Positions 1 through 6,281 of a stretch of 9,683 nucleotides of DNA are shown here, one piece after another. Origin of the DNA: an uncultured Angelakisella sp. (GTDB taxonomy: Bacteria; Bacillota; Clostridia; Oscillospirales; Ruminococcaceae); contig CAKSYU010000053.1 of NCBI GenBank assembly GCA_934524965.1, positions 1 to 9,683 of the forward strand, given 5' to 3'. The position numbers were made by a program, and so were the translations under genes. The notes under the pieces are model-generated. The model saw nothing but the letters and a program-made list of their open reading frames with translations. It was not told the DNA's origin and made no database searches. Every line of letters starts with the position of its first letter. The first letter of the stretch is position 1.

Positions 1-1785
1 TCTGCCGGAACCTACGAGAGCTTTGCCCGTCCCGAAAAACCCCAGGGCGTCGATAACAAATCCGCCTATATCATCGGTACCGGTCTTGCCGGTCTCACCG
101 CCGCGTTTTATCTGGTGCGCGATGGTCAAATGAAAGGAGAGCGTGTTCACCTGCTGGAAAAGCTGGAGCTGGCGGGCGGCAGCTGCGACGGGCGTAAAGA
201 TGTCACCAAGGGCTTCTATATGCGCGGTGGTCGTGAGATGGATAACCACTTCGAGGTCATGTGGGATGTATTCCGTGATGTCCCCTCTATCGAAACGCCG
301 AATGTATCGGTTCTTGATGAATACTACTGGCTCAATAAGCACGATCCCAACTATTCTCTCTGCCGTGCCACCGTAAACCGCGGCGAAGATGCCCACACCG
401 ATAAAAAGTTCGCGCTGGATAAGGAAAGCGCCATGGCGCTCTCCAAGCTGTTCATCACGCCGGAAAAGGATCTGGAGGATAAGAAGATCTCCGAAGTCCT
501 GCCGGAAAGCTTCTGGAGCACCAACTTCTGGCTGTATTGGCAGACCATGTTCGCGTTCCAGAAGTGGTCCAGCGCTCTGGAGATGAAGCGCTATCTCTGC
601 CGCTATGTCCATCACATTGATGGTCTGCCCGATTTCAGCGCCCTGCGTTTCACCAAGTATAACCAGTATGAGAGCATGATTCTCCCGTTGGTCAAGTATT
701 TGGAAGCACACGGCGTCCGCATCGAGTTCGGCATGGACGTCCGCAATGTTGTCATCGAGACCGAAGGCGATAAGAAGGTTGCCCGTCAGATCGTCTATGT
801 CAAGGACGGCAAGGAGCAGACCATTGACCTCATCGAGGACGATCTTGTGTTCATCACCAACGGCTGCTGCACCGATACTTCCTGCTACGGCGACCAGACT
901 CATGCGCCCGATCTTTCCGGTGTAAAGAACGGCTTTGGCGAATCGTGGGATATGTGGAAAGCCATTGCGGCGCAGGCGCAACACGGGGAATACGGCAACC
1001 CCGATGCCTTCTGCGGTGATGTGGAAGCGACCAACTGGATGAGCGCCACCGTTGCCACCTCCGATGAAGAAATCATTCGCCATATTATGAATATCTGCAA
1101 GCGTGATCCCCGTTCCGGCAAGGTGACCACCGGCGGCATCGTCACCGTCAAGGATAGCGTAGATCACTGGTATCTCTCCTGGACCATCAACCGCCAGCCG
1201 CAGTTCAGAAGTCAGGATAAGAATACCGTTTTGGTATGGGTGTACGGTCTGCATACCGACTGTGAGGGCAACTTTGTTAAAAAGCCCATGCGGGAATGCA
1301 CTGGTGAGGAGATCTGCCGTGAGTGGCTGTACCACATCGGCGTAGAGGAGAGCCGCATCGAGGAGCTGGCGGCGAATGCCTGCAATACCACCACCTGCTA
1401 TATGCCCTATATCAATGCGTTCTTCCAGCCCCGCAAGGAAAGCGACCGTCCCAAGGTCGTACCCGAGGGCGCCGTCAACTTCGCCTTTGTCGGACAGTTT
1501 GCCGAAACACCCCGTGATACCATCTTCACCACCGAGTATTCCATGCGTACCGGTATGGAATCGGTCTACACCCTGCTGGATATCGACCGCGGTGTGCCGG
1601 AGGTCTGGGGCAGCAAGTATGATGTGCGTGAGCTGCTGCGTGCCTGCTACTACGCCGTTGATAAAAAGCCCCTCAGCGAGCTGCCGCTTTCCTTCGGCGA
1701 GCGCGAAGCCGTCAAGATCCTGCTCAAGAAGGTCAAGGGTACCGATGTAGAGCTGCTGCTGCGTGAAAGCGGGCTGCTGGAATAA
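1..1785 (+). CDS. ohyA: Oleate hydratase (myosin-cross-reactive antigen family), 5' end cut by window
   Basis: FAD-dependent fatty acid hydratase that adds water across the cis-9 double bond of oleic or linoleic acid to give 10-hydroxy fatty acids; the family is cytosolic or membrane-peripheral. The frame is open from base 1 with 594 residues visible, close to the roughly 590 of streptococcal and staphylococcal homologues, so only a few N-terminal residues are missing and the internal ATG at 115 is not the start. The family opening ESFARPEKPQGVDNKSAY is visible, followed by the dinucleotide-binding GTGLAG at residues 26-31. The RGGREM motif places a Glu at residue 79, and Tyr198 follows in EMKRY. 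Their spacing of 119 equals that of the catalytic Glu/Tyr pair in characterised enzymes (E82/Y201 in S. aureus). The C-terminal VGQFAETPRDTIFTTEYSMR block is intact. No operon partner is seen downstream: a hairpin and a convergent gene follow. Confidence 0.95.
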   Translation, partial: SAGTYESFARPEKPQGVDNKSAYIIGTGLAGLTAAFYLVRDGQMKGERVHLLEKLELAGGSCDGRKDVTKGFYMRGGREMDNHFEVMWDVFRDVPSIETPNVSVLDEYYWLNKHDPNYSLCRATVNRGEDAHTDKKFALDKESAMALSKLFITPEKDLEDKKISEVLPESFWSTNFWLYWQTMFAFQKWSSALEMKRYLCRYVHHIDGLPDFSALRFTKYNQYESMILPLVKYLEAHGVRIEFGMDVRNVVIETEGDKKVARQIVYVKDGKEQTIDLIEDDLVFITNGCCTDTSCYGDQTHAPDLSGVKNGFGESWDMWKAIAAQAQHGEYGNPDAFCGDVEATNWMSATVATSDEEIIRHIMNICKRDPRSGKVTTGGIVTVKDSVDHWYLSWTINRQPQFRSQDKNTVLVWVYGLHTDCEGNFVKKPMRECTGEEICREWLYHIGVEESRIEELAANACNTTTCYMPYINAFFQPRKESDRPKVVPEGAVNFAFVGQFAETPRDTIFTTEYSMRTGMESVYTLLDIDRGVPEVWGSKYDVRELLRACYYAVDKKPLSELPLSFGEREAVKILLKKVKGTDVELLLRESGLLE

Positions 1786-1826
1786 TCTCTGTTTATCCTC
1801 CCTTATTTTTCTTTCTCTTATAAAGG

Positions 1827-1856
1827 AGCGCCCCGACCTTCCTCGGTCGGGGCGCT
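1827..1856. terminator. Hairpin between convergent genes, likely bidirectional terminator
   Basis: A perfect 12-bp inverted repeat, AGCGCCCCGACC (1827-1838) and GGTCGGGGCGCT (1845-1856), encloses the 6-nt loop TTCCTC. It sits in the 85-nt gap between the oleate hydratase stop and the stop of the convergent membrane-protein gene. The stem is very GC-rich, but neither side has a clean T-run (TCCGCG on the plus side, a short TTTA on the minus side). Termination in both directions is inferred mainly from position and stem strength. Confidence 0.75.
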
Positions 1857-1870
1857 TCCGCGTCCTTGGG

Positions 1871-2728
1871 TTATTCAGTCGCTTCGTCCGTGCCGGAGGG
1901 TGCTGTACCTTCCTCCGCAGTCTCCTTTTTTGCTTCGGTAATGGTGGGGATAAACGCCTTGGCAAGCTTCCCCTCGCCGCGCCGCTTGATGTAAAAATAC
2001 CCGATGAAGCTGAAGACCAGCGCCCCGATAAAGTTAACGAACAGATCCTCCATGGTATCGTACAGCCCGATATCCAGATATCCGCCAAAGCCCAGCTCCT
2101 GCCCGTTTACTGTCACGCTGGTGATGTCCCCGATGGTCACGGGGATATTCTTATTGGTAGGGTCAAGCATCACGGAGGTGATGCTGTGGATAACGGTATC
2201 CTTCTGCATGTCCATCATAAACAACCGGTCCATGCCGAATTCAAAGAATTCCCACAGCACGCCGATGGTCATGGAAAAGCAGAACGCCACCAACGCCACA
2301 TAGATCGGGGAAAGCTCAAACTTGATCCGGCTGTTCCGGTTCAGAATATCAATCAGCGCAAAGCCGGTGGCAGCGCACAAAAAGCCGGTCGTGGTGTGCA
2401 GAATGGAATCCCAGTTGGGAACGGTGATGAAAAAGCACCCCAGCTCCCCCAGTATTTCGGAGGCAAAGATAAACAGCAGGATAATGATCTCCAGCGTGTC
2501 CGGCAGCTCAATGCCGAAGTTCTGCTGAATAAAAAACGGAAGGATAAAAAGCGCCAGCACCAAAAGGCAGATGAAGGCGTTTTCATATTCCCCGCGCAGA
2601 ACGGAGGAGACCAGTGTTCCCAGAACGATCAAACGCAGAACAAGATATACCGCAAAAACCTTGGGCTTGCTGCGAATGGTCGCACGCAGGTCGCGGGCTT
2701 GCTTTGTGCTTTTGGGGTGATGTTTCAT
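1871..2728 (-). CDS. Polytopic membrane protein, DUF2238/YjdF-like
   Basis: A 285-residue integral membrane protein. The ATG at 2728 is chosen because AAAGGAA lies 8 nt upstream and a good promoter sits just beyond; the frame extends 54 codons further upstream but would run through that promoter. Hydrophobic segments lie near residues 24-41, 51-67, 78-93, 107-128, 141-161 and 227-247, giving about six helices. The start is basic (MKHHPKSTKQ) and the tail is hydrophilic and acidic (262-285). Polar motifs sit in or beside the helices: NWDSILHTTTGF (105-116), WEFFEFGMDRLF (159-170) and YDTMEDLFVNFIGAL (223-237). The WE..E...D and DT..DL..N..GA patterns resemble DUF2238/YjdF membrane proteins. 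That is recognition by eye, and the function is unknown. About 50 residues (171-222) between the last two helices form a polar loop. It is monocistronic, convergent with the oleate hydratase gene and divergent from the molybdenum block. Confidence 0.75.
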   Translation of the reverse strand: MKHHPKSTKQARDLRATIRSKPKVFAVYLVLRLIVLGTLVSSVLRGEYENAFICLLVLALFILPFFIQQNFGIELPDTLEIIILLFIFASEILGELGCFFITVPNWDSILHTTTGFLCAATGFALIDILNRNSRIKFELSPIYVALVAFCFSMTIGVLWEFFEFGMDRLFMMDMQKDTVIHSITSVMLDPTNKNIPVTIGDITSVTVNGQELGFGGYLDIGLYDTMEDLFVNFIGALVFSFIGYFYIKRRGEGKLAKAFIPTITEAKKETAEEGTAPSGTDEATE

Positions 2729-2736
2729 AAGTCCGG

Positions 2737-2743
2737 TTCCTTT
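2737..2743 (-). promoter_or_regulatory. Ribosome binding site that decides the start of the membrane protein gene
   Basis: Read on the minus strand this is AAAGGAA, 8 nt before the ATG at 2728. It supports this start over the upstream in-frame ATG at 2890. Confidence 0.7.
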
Positions 2744-2767
2744 CAGCGCTTTTGTATTCTGTTGGGA

Positions 2768-2797
2768 ATTATACCATAAAAGGAAACATCTTGCCAA
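2768..2797 (-). promoter_or_regulatory. Sigma-A type promoter of the membrane protein gene
   Basis: On the minus strand, TTGGCA (2797-2792) and a perfect TATAAT (2773-2768) are separated by 18 nt. The -10 box is preceded by TGG, an extended -10 element. Transcription should begin near 2761, giving a short leader of about 33 nt before the ATG at 2728. This also argues that the upstream extension of the reading frame is not translated. Confidence 0.75.
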
Positions 2798-2841
2798 CCT
2801 TTCCTTTTCATTCTGCATTATCGAATAAAATACGGCTGCCC

Positions 2842-2870
2842 TTGCGCTTATCCGCCCGATGGGATAAAAT
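2842..2870 (+). promoter_or_regulatory. Probable promoter of the molybdopterin adenylyltransferase gene
   Basis: TTGCGC (2842-2847) and TAAAAT (2865-2870) are separated by 17 nt, about 40 nt before the ATG at 2908. The spacer contains an inverted repeat, TTATCC...GGATAA (2848-2867), that overlaps the -10 box. It would suit an operator, but no regulator is identified. Confidence 0.5.
2848..2867. promoter_or_regulatory. Inverted repeat in the spacer of the moaB/mogA promoter, candidate operator
   Basis: TTATCC (2848-2853) is the reverse complement of GGATAA (2862-2867), with 8 nt between. It lies between the -35 and -10 boxes and runs into the -10. The core pair TTATC/GATAA recurs upstream of modA with a wider gap. 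Its role is inferred from position only. Confidence 0.3.
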
Positions 2871-2907
2871 AAACACAAAATAACAGGCAAAAGGAGCGTG
2901 CCGGTCT

Positions 2908-3405
2908 ATGAGCTACAAGGCAGTCGTCATTACCGTCAGCGATAAATGCACCACAGGGGAGAGGCAGGATACCAGCGGACCCGCGATCCGTGAAATGCTG
3001 GAGGAGACCGGCTACACGGTGATACATGCTGTCACTGTTCCCGATGAAAAAGAGCAGATTGCCGATGCCATGCGCCATGCCTGTGATATTCTCCATGCCG
3101 ATCTGGTCATCAGCACCGGCGGCACCGGACTTTCCCCGCGCGATGTCACGCCGGAGGCGACTCGTCTGGTGGTAGAACGGGAGATCCCCGCAATTCCACA
3201 GGCAATGCTTTACTCCAGCCTTGCCATTACCCCCCGCGCCATGCTTTCCCGTGCGGCGGCAGGCACCCGCGGCAGCAGCCTGATCCTCAATCTGCCCGGC
3301 TCCGAAAAGGCAGCAAGAGAAAATCTTGGCGCAGTTATCAATACGCTGGAGCATGCCTTGCGCATGCTGGCGGGCGGCGGGCACGAGACGCAGCAGATAT
3401 CATAA
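2908..3405 (+). CDS. mogA: Molybdopterin adenylyltransferase, MogA/MoaB family
   Basis: Cytosolic enzyme of molybdenum cofactor synthesis that activates molybdopterin with ATP to form adenylyl-molybdopterin, the substrate for MoeA-type metal insertion. At 165 residues it is the usual length for this single MoCF_biosynth domain. The N-terminal strand leads into SDKCTTGERQDTSGP (11-25). The family signature STGGTGLSPRDVTPEAT (69-85) includes the TGGTG molybdopterin-binding loop and the conserved RD. A glycine-rich segment with GTRG and NLPGS follows (about 119-132). The start is supported by AAGGAG at 2891-2896, 11 nt upstream, which is slightly long. MogA and MoaB are close homologues and cannot be told apart with certainty here, and many Firmicutes use one such protein. 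It is the first gene of the molybdenum block. Confidence 0.92.
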   Translation: MSYKAVVITVSDKCTTGERQDTSGPAIREMLEETGYTVIHAVTVPDEKEQIADAMRHACDILHADLVISTGGTGLSPRDVTPEATRLVVEREIPAIPQAMLYSSLAITPRAMLSRAAAGTRGSSLILNLPGSEKAARENLGAVINTLEHALRMLAGGGHETQQIS

Positions 3406-3442
3406 GGTGTCTGCTGGTTTCCGCACGTTGCTTTTTATTTTT

Positions 3443-3459
3443 ATTCGTTATTAGCGAAT
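3443..3459. repeat. Short imperfect palindrome upstream of the MoeA-like gene, candidate operator
   Basis: ATTCG (3443-3447) and CGAAT (3455-3459) form an inverted repeat around TTATTAG. It lies 28 bp upstream of the -35 box at 3488, in the 174-nt gap between the two cofactor genes. Such a site could bind a regulator. Chance occurrence in AT-rich DNA is also possible. Confidence 0.25.
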
Positions 3460-3487
3460 TGTTTTCCTGCAATACCGAACGACTCCG

Positions 3488-3516
3488 TTGAAAAGCGGGG
3501 TCATTTTTGTTATAAT
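3488..3516 (+). promoter_or_regulatory. Strong sigma-A type promoter of the MoeA-like gene
   Basis: TTGAAA (3488-3493) and a perfect TATAAT (3511-3516) are separated by exactly 17 nt. TG at 3508-3509 adds an extended -10. Transcription should start near 3523, about 57 nt before the ATG at 3580. The MoeA-like gene, and possibly modABC behind it, can therefore be transcribed independently of the adenylyltransferase gene. Confidence 0.8.
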
Positions 3517-3565
3517 CGGTTATGTTTTATAAAGAATATCGCTTTTGCTCAGCAAATGCATTACT

Positions 3566-3573
3566 GGAGGAAA
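3566..3573 (+). promoter_or_regulatory. Ribosome binding site deciding the start of the MoeA-like gene
   Basis: GGAGGAAA lies 9 nt upstream of the ATG at 3580 (distance from GGAGG). An in-frame ATG at 3556 precedes this site and would have to translate through it, so the ATG at 3580 is preferred. Confidence 0.8.
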
Positions 3574-3579
3574 ACCGGA

Positions 3580-4602
3580 ATGAAGCTTGTTAAAACAGCC
3601 GATGCCGTAGGGCATATGCTGTGCCATGATATGACACAGATCATCAAGGGCGAGTACAAGGATGCCCGCTTCCGCAAGGGGCACATCGTCACGCCGGAGG
3701 ATATTCCCGTATTACTCAGCATGGGCAAGGAAAACATCTATGTCTGGGAAGTCACCCCCGATATGGTACACGAGAATGACGCCGCCGAGCGTCTGCTTCG
3801 TCTCTGCGGCATGGAAAATATGACCCGTACCGAGGTCAAGGAAGGCAAGATCGAGCTGAAAGCCACCTGCGACGGATTGTTCTTGGTAGATAGCGCCCGA
3901 CTGTTGGCGGTCAATTCGCAGGACGAGGTAATGATCGCCACCCGCAAGGGCGGCACCGCCGTCAAGGCGGGCGATAAGCTCGCCGGTATGCGGGTCATTC
4001 CTCTCATCATCGAGGAAGCGAAGCTGCGTCGGGCAGAGGAAGCGGCAGGGGAGAGCCCGCTCCTTACTCTGCGGCCCTATGTCCGCAAAACGGCTTGCAT
4101 CATCGCCACCGGCAGTGAGGTCAAAACTGGGCTTATCAAGGATACCTTTACCCCCGTCGTGGCGGAAAAGCTGGCGGCATACGGTATCGAGACGCTGGAG
4201 ATCGCCTATTCCGGCGACGGTGTGCAGAATGTCTGCGACACCGTGCTGGCGCTGAAAGAAAAGCATCACCCCGATGTGCTACTGTGCACCGGCGGCATGA
4301 GCGTCGATCCCGATGATAACACCCCCGGCGGCATTCGTGCCAGCGGCGCCGATATCGTCTCCTACGGCGCCCCCGTTCTGCCCGGCGCCATGTTCCTGCT
4401 GGGCTATTACCCCGATGGTACCCCCGTAATGGGTCTGCCGGGCTGTGTGTTGTATGCCGGCGCCACCATCTTCGATCTGGTGCTGCCCTATATTGCGGCC
4501 GATGTCCCCGTCACCCGCAGTCAAATCGCCGCGCTGGGCGAGGGCGGATTATGCCTCGGCTGCAAGATATGCCATTATCCCATCTGCCCCTTCGGTAAAT
4601 GA
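3580..4602 (+). CDS. MoeA-like molybdopterin-binding protein with C-terminal Cys cluster
   Basis: Probable cytosolic protein of molybdenum cofactor maturation, likely acting at or near the MoeA step where molybdate is inserted into adenylated molybdopterin. It has 340 residues, shorter than the roughly 400 of classical MoeA. The N-terminal half (1-165) has motifs such as GHMLCHDMTQIIKGEYKDA (11-29) and FRKGHIVTPEDI (31-42), typical of the clostridial molybdopterin-binding family rather than of E. coli MoeA. The MoCF_biosynth domain (about 172-310) shows TGSEVKTG (178-185), TGGMSVDPDD (237-246) and LPGCVLYAG (286-294). The last 20 residues carry C325, C328, C331 and C336, a CxxCxxCxxxxC pattern that could bind zinc or an iron-sulfur cluster; the metal is inference. 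The start at 3580 is set by GGAGGAAA. It lies 71 nt before modA and may be co-transcribed with it. It could be a regulator or scaffold rather than the insertase. Confidence 0.85.
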   Translation: MKLVKTADAVGHMLCHDMTQIIKGEYKDARFRKGHIVTPEDIPVLLSMGKENIYVWEVTPDMVHENDAAERLLRLCGMENMTRTEVKEGKIELKATCDGLFLVDSARLLAVNSQDEVMIATRKGGTAVKAGDKLAGMRVIPLIIEEAKLRRAEEAAGESPLLTLRPYVRKTACIIATGSEVKTGLIKDTFTPVVAEKLAAYGIETLEIAYSGDGVQNVCDTVLALKEKHHPDVLLCTGGMSVDPDDNTPGGIRASGADIVSYGAPVLPGAMFLLGYYPDGTPVMGLPGCVLYAGATIFDLVLPYIAADVPVTRSQIAALGEGGLCLGCKICHYPICPFGK

Positions 4603-4606
4603 CCCG

Positions 4607-4630
4607 TTATCTTTGCGCACTCTGCGATAA
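4607..4630. promoter_or_regulatory. Inverted repeat upstream of modA, candidate operator
   Basis: TTATC (4607-4611) and GATAA (4626-4630) form an inverted repeat with 14 nt between, including the palindrome TGCGCA. It lies in the 71-nt gap before modA. The half-sites match those in the promoter at 2842-2870, and TTGCGC also recurs. The spacing differs between the two places (14 versus 10 nt for the TTATC/GATAA core), which weakens the case for a common regulator. Confidence 0.25.
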
Positions 4631-4673
4631 GATAGAATAAATCACAAGCCAAAAAGAAAGAAGGAAAATCACA

Positions 4674-5519
4674 ATGAAAAAATTGATTGCTCTGCTGCTG
4701 GCGCTGGTGCTGGTACTCACTATGGTCGCCTGCGGCGAAAAGCAGCCGACCAACGACAATCAGAATGATACCCCCGAGACCGTTGAGCTGACCGTCTTTG
4801 CCGCAGCTTCCCTTACCGAGAGCCTTACCGCCATCGGCGAGAAGTACATGGCAGAAAACCAAAATGTCAAGATCAGCTTCAACTTTGATTCCTCCGGCAA
4901 GCTCCTTACCCAGATCAAGGAGGGCGCTGTCTGCGATCTCTTTATCTCCGCTGCCCCCAAGCAGATGAATGCTTTGGACGGCACTCTGAAGGACAATGCC
5001 GAAAAGAATCCGGACGGATTGGATCTTTTGGTCGCCGGCAGCCGAATCGATCTGCTGGAGAACAAGGTCGCTTTGGCAGTTCCGGAGGGCAACCCTAAGG
5101 GGATCGAAAGCTTTGAACAGCTTGCCGATCTGCTGAAAAACGGAGAGGTCATGCTTGCCATCGGCAACAGCGATGTGCCGGTTGGTCAGTACACCCGGAA
5201 GATCTTTGCCTACTACGAGATTGATGAGTCTGCCATCGCTTCCAAGCTGACCTATGGCAACAATGTGAAGGAGGTCACCACCGCCGTTTCCGAGGGCACC
5301 GTGGACTGCGGCATCATCTATGCTTCCGATGCTTATTCCGCTAACCTCACCGTTGTCGCTACCGCCACTGCCGAGATGTGCGGTCAGGTCATCTATCCTG
5401 CCGCTGTCCTCAATACCTCCGAGCATCAGGATGCCGCCGCCGCGTTCCTCGCTTATCTGCAGGGCGCCGAGGCTTCCGCAGAGTTCGAGGCGGTTCTGTT
5501 TACTCCTCTCTCCAAGTAA
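4674..5519 (+). CDS. modA: Molybdate ABC transporter substrate-binding lipoprotein ModA
   Basis: Lipid-anchored extracellular binding protein that captures molybdate (possibly also tungstate) and delivers it to ModB. It has 281 residues. The signal peptide of residues 1-19 has two Lys and a Leu-rich core and ends in a lipobox-like MVAC, with C20 the predicted lipidated residue. A Gln/Asn-rich linker follows. The ModA hallmarks are FAAASLTESL (42-51), DSSGKLLTQIKEGA in the oxyanion-binding region, DLFISAAPKQMNAL, and the later VPVGQYTRKI. The start is supported by AAGGA 8 nt upstream (4661-4665). No convincing promoter was found directly upstream, so transcription may read through from 3488-3516. 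A stable hairpin follows the gene, before modB. Confidence 0.93.
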   Translation: MKKLIALLLALVLVLTMVACGEKQPTNDNQNDTPETVELTVFAAASLTESLTAIGEKYMAENQNVKISFNFDSSGKLLTQIKEGAVCDLFISAAPKQMNALDGTLKDNAEKNPDGLDLLVAGSRIDLLENKVALAVPEGNPKGIESFEQLADLLKNGEVMLAIGNSDVPVGQYTRKIFAYYEIDESAIASKLTYGNNVKEVTTAVSEGTVDCGIIYASDAYSANLTVVATATAEMCGQVIYPAAVLNTSEHQDAAAAFLAYLQGAEASAEFEAVLFTPLSK

Positions 5520-5539
5520 TTTCAGCCTGCATTCTTTTC

Positions 5540-5568
5540 TTGGGCGGGGCGCATAGCGTCCTGCCCAA
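5540..5568 (+). other. Stem-loop between modA and modB
   Basis: TTGGGCGGGGCGC (5540-5552) pairs with GCGTCCTGCCCAA (5556-5568) over 13 positions, 11 Watson-Crick and 2 G-U in RNA, around a 3-nt loop ATA. It fills much of the 72-nt gap. No clean T-run follows directly (AACCCCTTTTCC), so it is more likely an mRNA-stabilising or partial-attenuation element than a full terminator. It would favour production of the binding protein over the permease. Confidence 0.7.
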
Positions 5569-5591
5569 AACCCCTTTTCCGGAGGTATTTC

Positions 5592-6281
5592 ATGGATTGG
5601 TACCCTTTACTTAACTCCTTGCGGATCGCCGCCATCAGCGCGGTGGTAGTGTTTTTCACCGGCATAGCCGCCGCCTACTATATCGCCAAGCTCCCGCGTC
5701 TCATCAAGGGTATCCTCGATGTGATTCTGACCCTGCCGCTGGTGCTGCCGCCCACCGTGGTGGGCTATCTGCTGCTGCGCGTGCTGGGACCCAAGCGTTT
5801 TTTCGGCGCATGGGTGCTGGAGACCTTTGGCTTCCGCATGGTAATGACATGGTGGTCGGCTATTTTCGCCACTGTCGTGGTGGTTTTCCCACTCATGTAT
5901 CGCACCGTCCGCGGCGCATTTGAGGCATTCGATGAAACGCTGGCACATGCGGGAAAAACCTTGGGTCTTTCCAATCGATATATCTTTTGGCATATTCGTA
6001 TGCCATACTGTCGTCAGGGCGTTCTGGCAGGTGCAGTGCTTGCCTTTGCCCGCGCCTTGGGTGAATACGGCGCTACCAGCATGATCGCCGGTTATACCCC
6101 CGGCAAGACCGCTACCGTTTCTACCACCGTTTATCAGCTATGGCAAACCAATAACGATGCGCTGGCGCTTAAATGGGTACTGGTCAATATCGCCATCTCC
6201 GCCGTCATTCTGCTGGTGGTCAATATGCTGGAAAAGAAAAACCTGCAAGCAGCGGGGCGGGGAAGGAGGCTGCCCTTGTGA
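5592..6281 (+). CDS. modB: Molybdate ABC transporter permease ModB
   Basis: Inner-membrane channel subunit of the molybdate importer, expected to form a homodimer that binds two ModC subunits on the cytosolic side. It has 229 residues, the usual ModB length, with about five hydrophobic segments: roughly 10-32, 41-64, 85-103, 143-165 and 195-213. The family motif LPLVLPPTVVGYLLL (48-62) is present. The cytoplasmic EAA loop runs from 111 to 138, with EAFDETLAHAGKTLGLS contacting the ATPase. FARALGEYGATSM (152-164) is the classic ModB signature. GGAGG at 5581-5585 lies 6 nt before the ATG. The stop codon overlaps the GTG start of modC, so the two are translationally coupled. Confidence 0.94.
   Translation: MDWYPLLNSLRIAAISAVVVFFTGIAAAYYIAKLPRLIKGILDVILTLPLVLPPTVVGYLLLRVLGPKRFFGAWVLETFGFRMVMTWWSAIFATVVVVFPLMYRTVRGAFEAFDETLAHAGKTLGLSNRYIFWHIRMPYCRQGVLAGAVLAFARALGEYGATSMIAGYTPGKTATVSTTVYQLWQTNNDALALKWVLVNIAISAVILLVVNMLEKKNLQAAGRGRRLPL
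6261..6269 (+). promoter_or_regulatory. Ribosome binding site inside modB that sets the GTG start of modC
   Basis: GGAAGGAGG lies within the last codons of modB, 8 nt before the GTG at 6278. It selects this start over the ATG at 6173, which is in the same frame but lacks the conserved N-terminus and overlaps modB by more than 100 nt. Confidence 0.85.

Noticed and set aside
1763..2779. Plus-strand reading frame of 338 codons overlapping the oleate hydratase end and the membrane protein
   Set aside because: It lies antisense over the whole of a convincing membrane protein that has its own promoter and ribosome binding site. Its translation is low-complexity, rich in Gln, His, Lys and Gly with no domain, typical of a shadow frame.
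2848..3384. Minus-strand reading frame of 178 codons
   Set aside because: It is antisense to the MogA/MoaB gene and overlaps its promoter, with no recognisable domain.
3425..3445. T-rich stretch after the MogA/MoaB gene as a terminator
   Set aside because: CTTTTTATTTTT is T-rich, but I found no stable stem directly before it, so a rho-independent terminator is not supported.
4607..4638. Possible dedicated modA promoter with TAGAAT at 4633-4638
   Set aside because: No -35 box lies at an acceptable distance: TTGCGC is only 14 nt away and TTATCT is 20 nt away. Read-through from the strong promoter at 3488-3516 is at least as likely.
4575..5426. Minus-strand reading frame of 283 codons
   Set aside because: It is antisense to modA, which is unambiguous. 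The translation is Gly/Asp/Gln-rich without motifs, and no ribosome binding site was noted.
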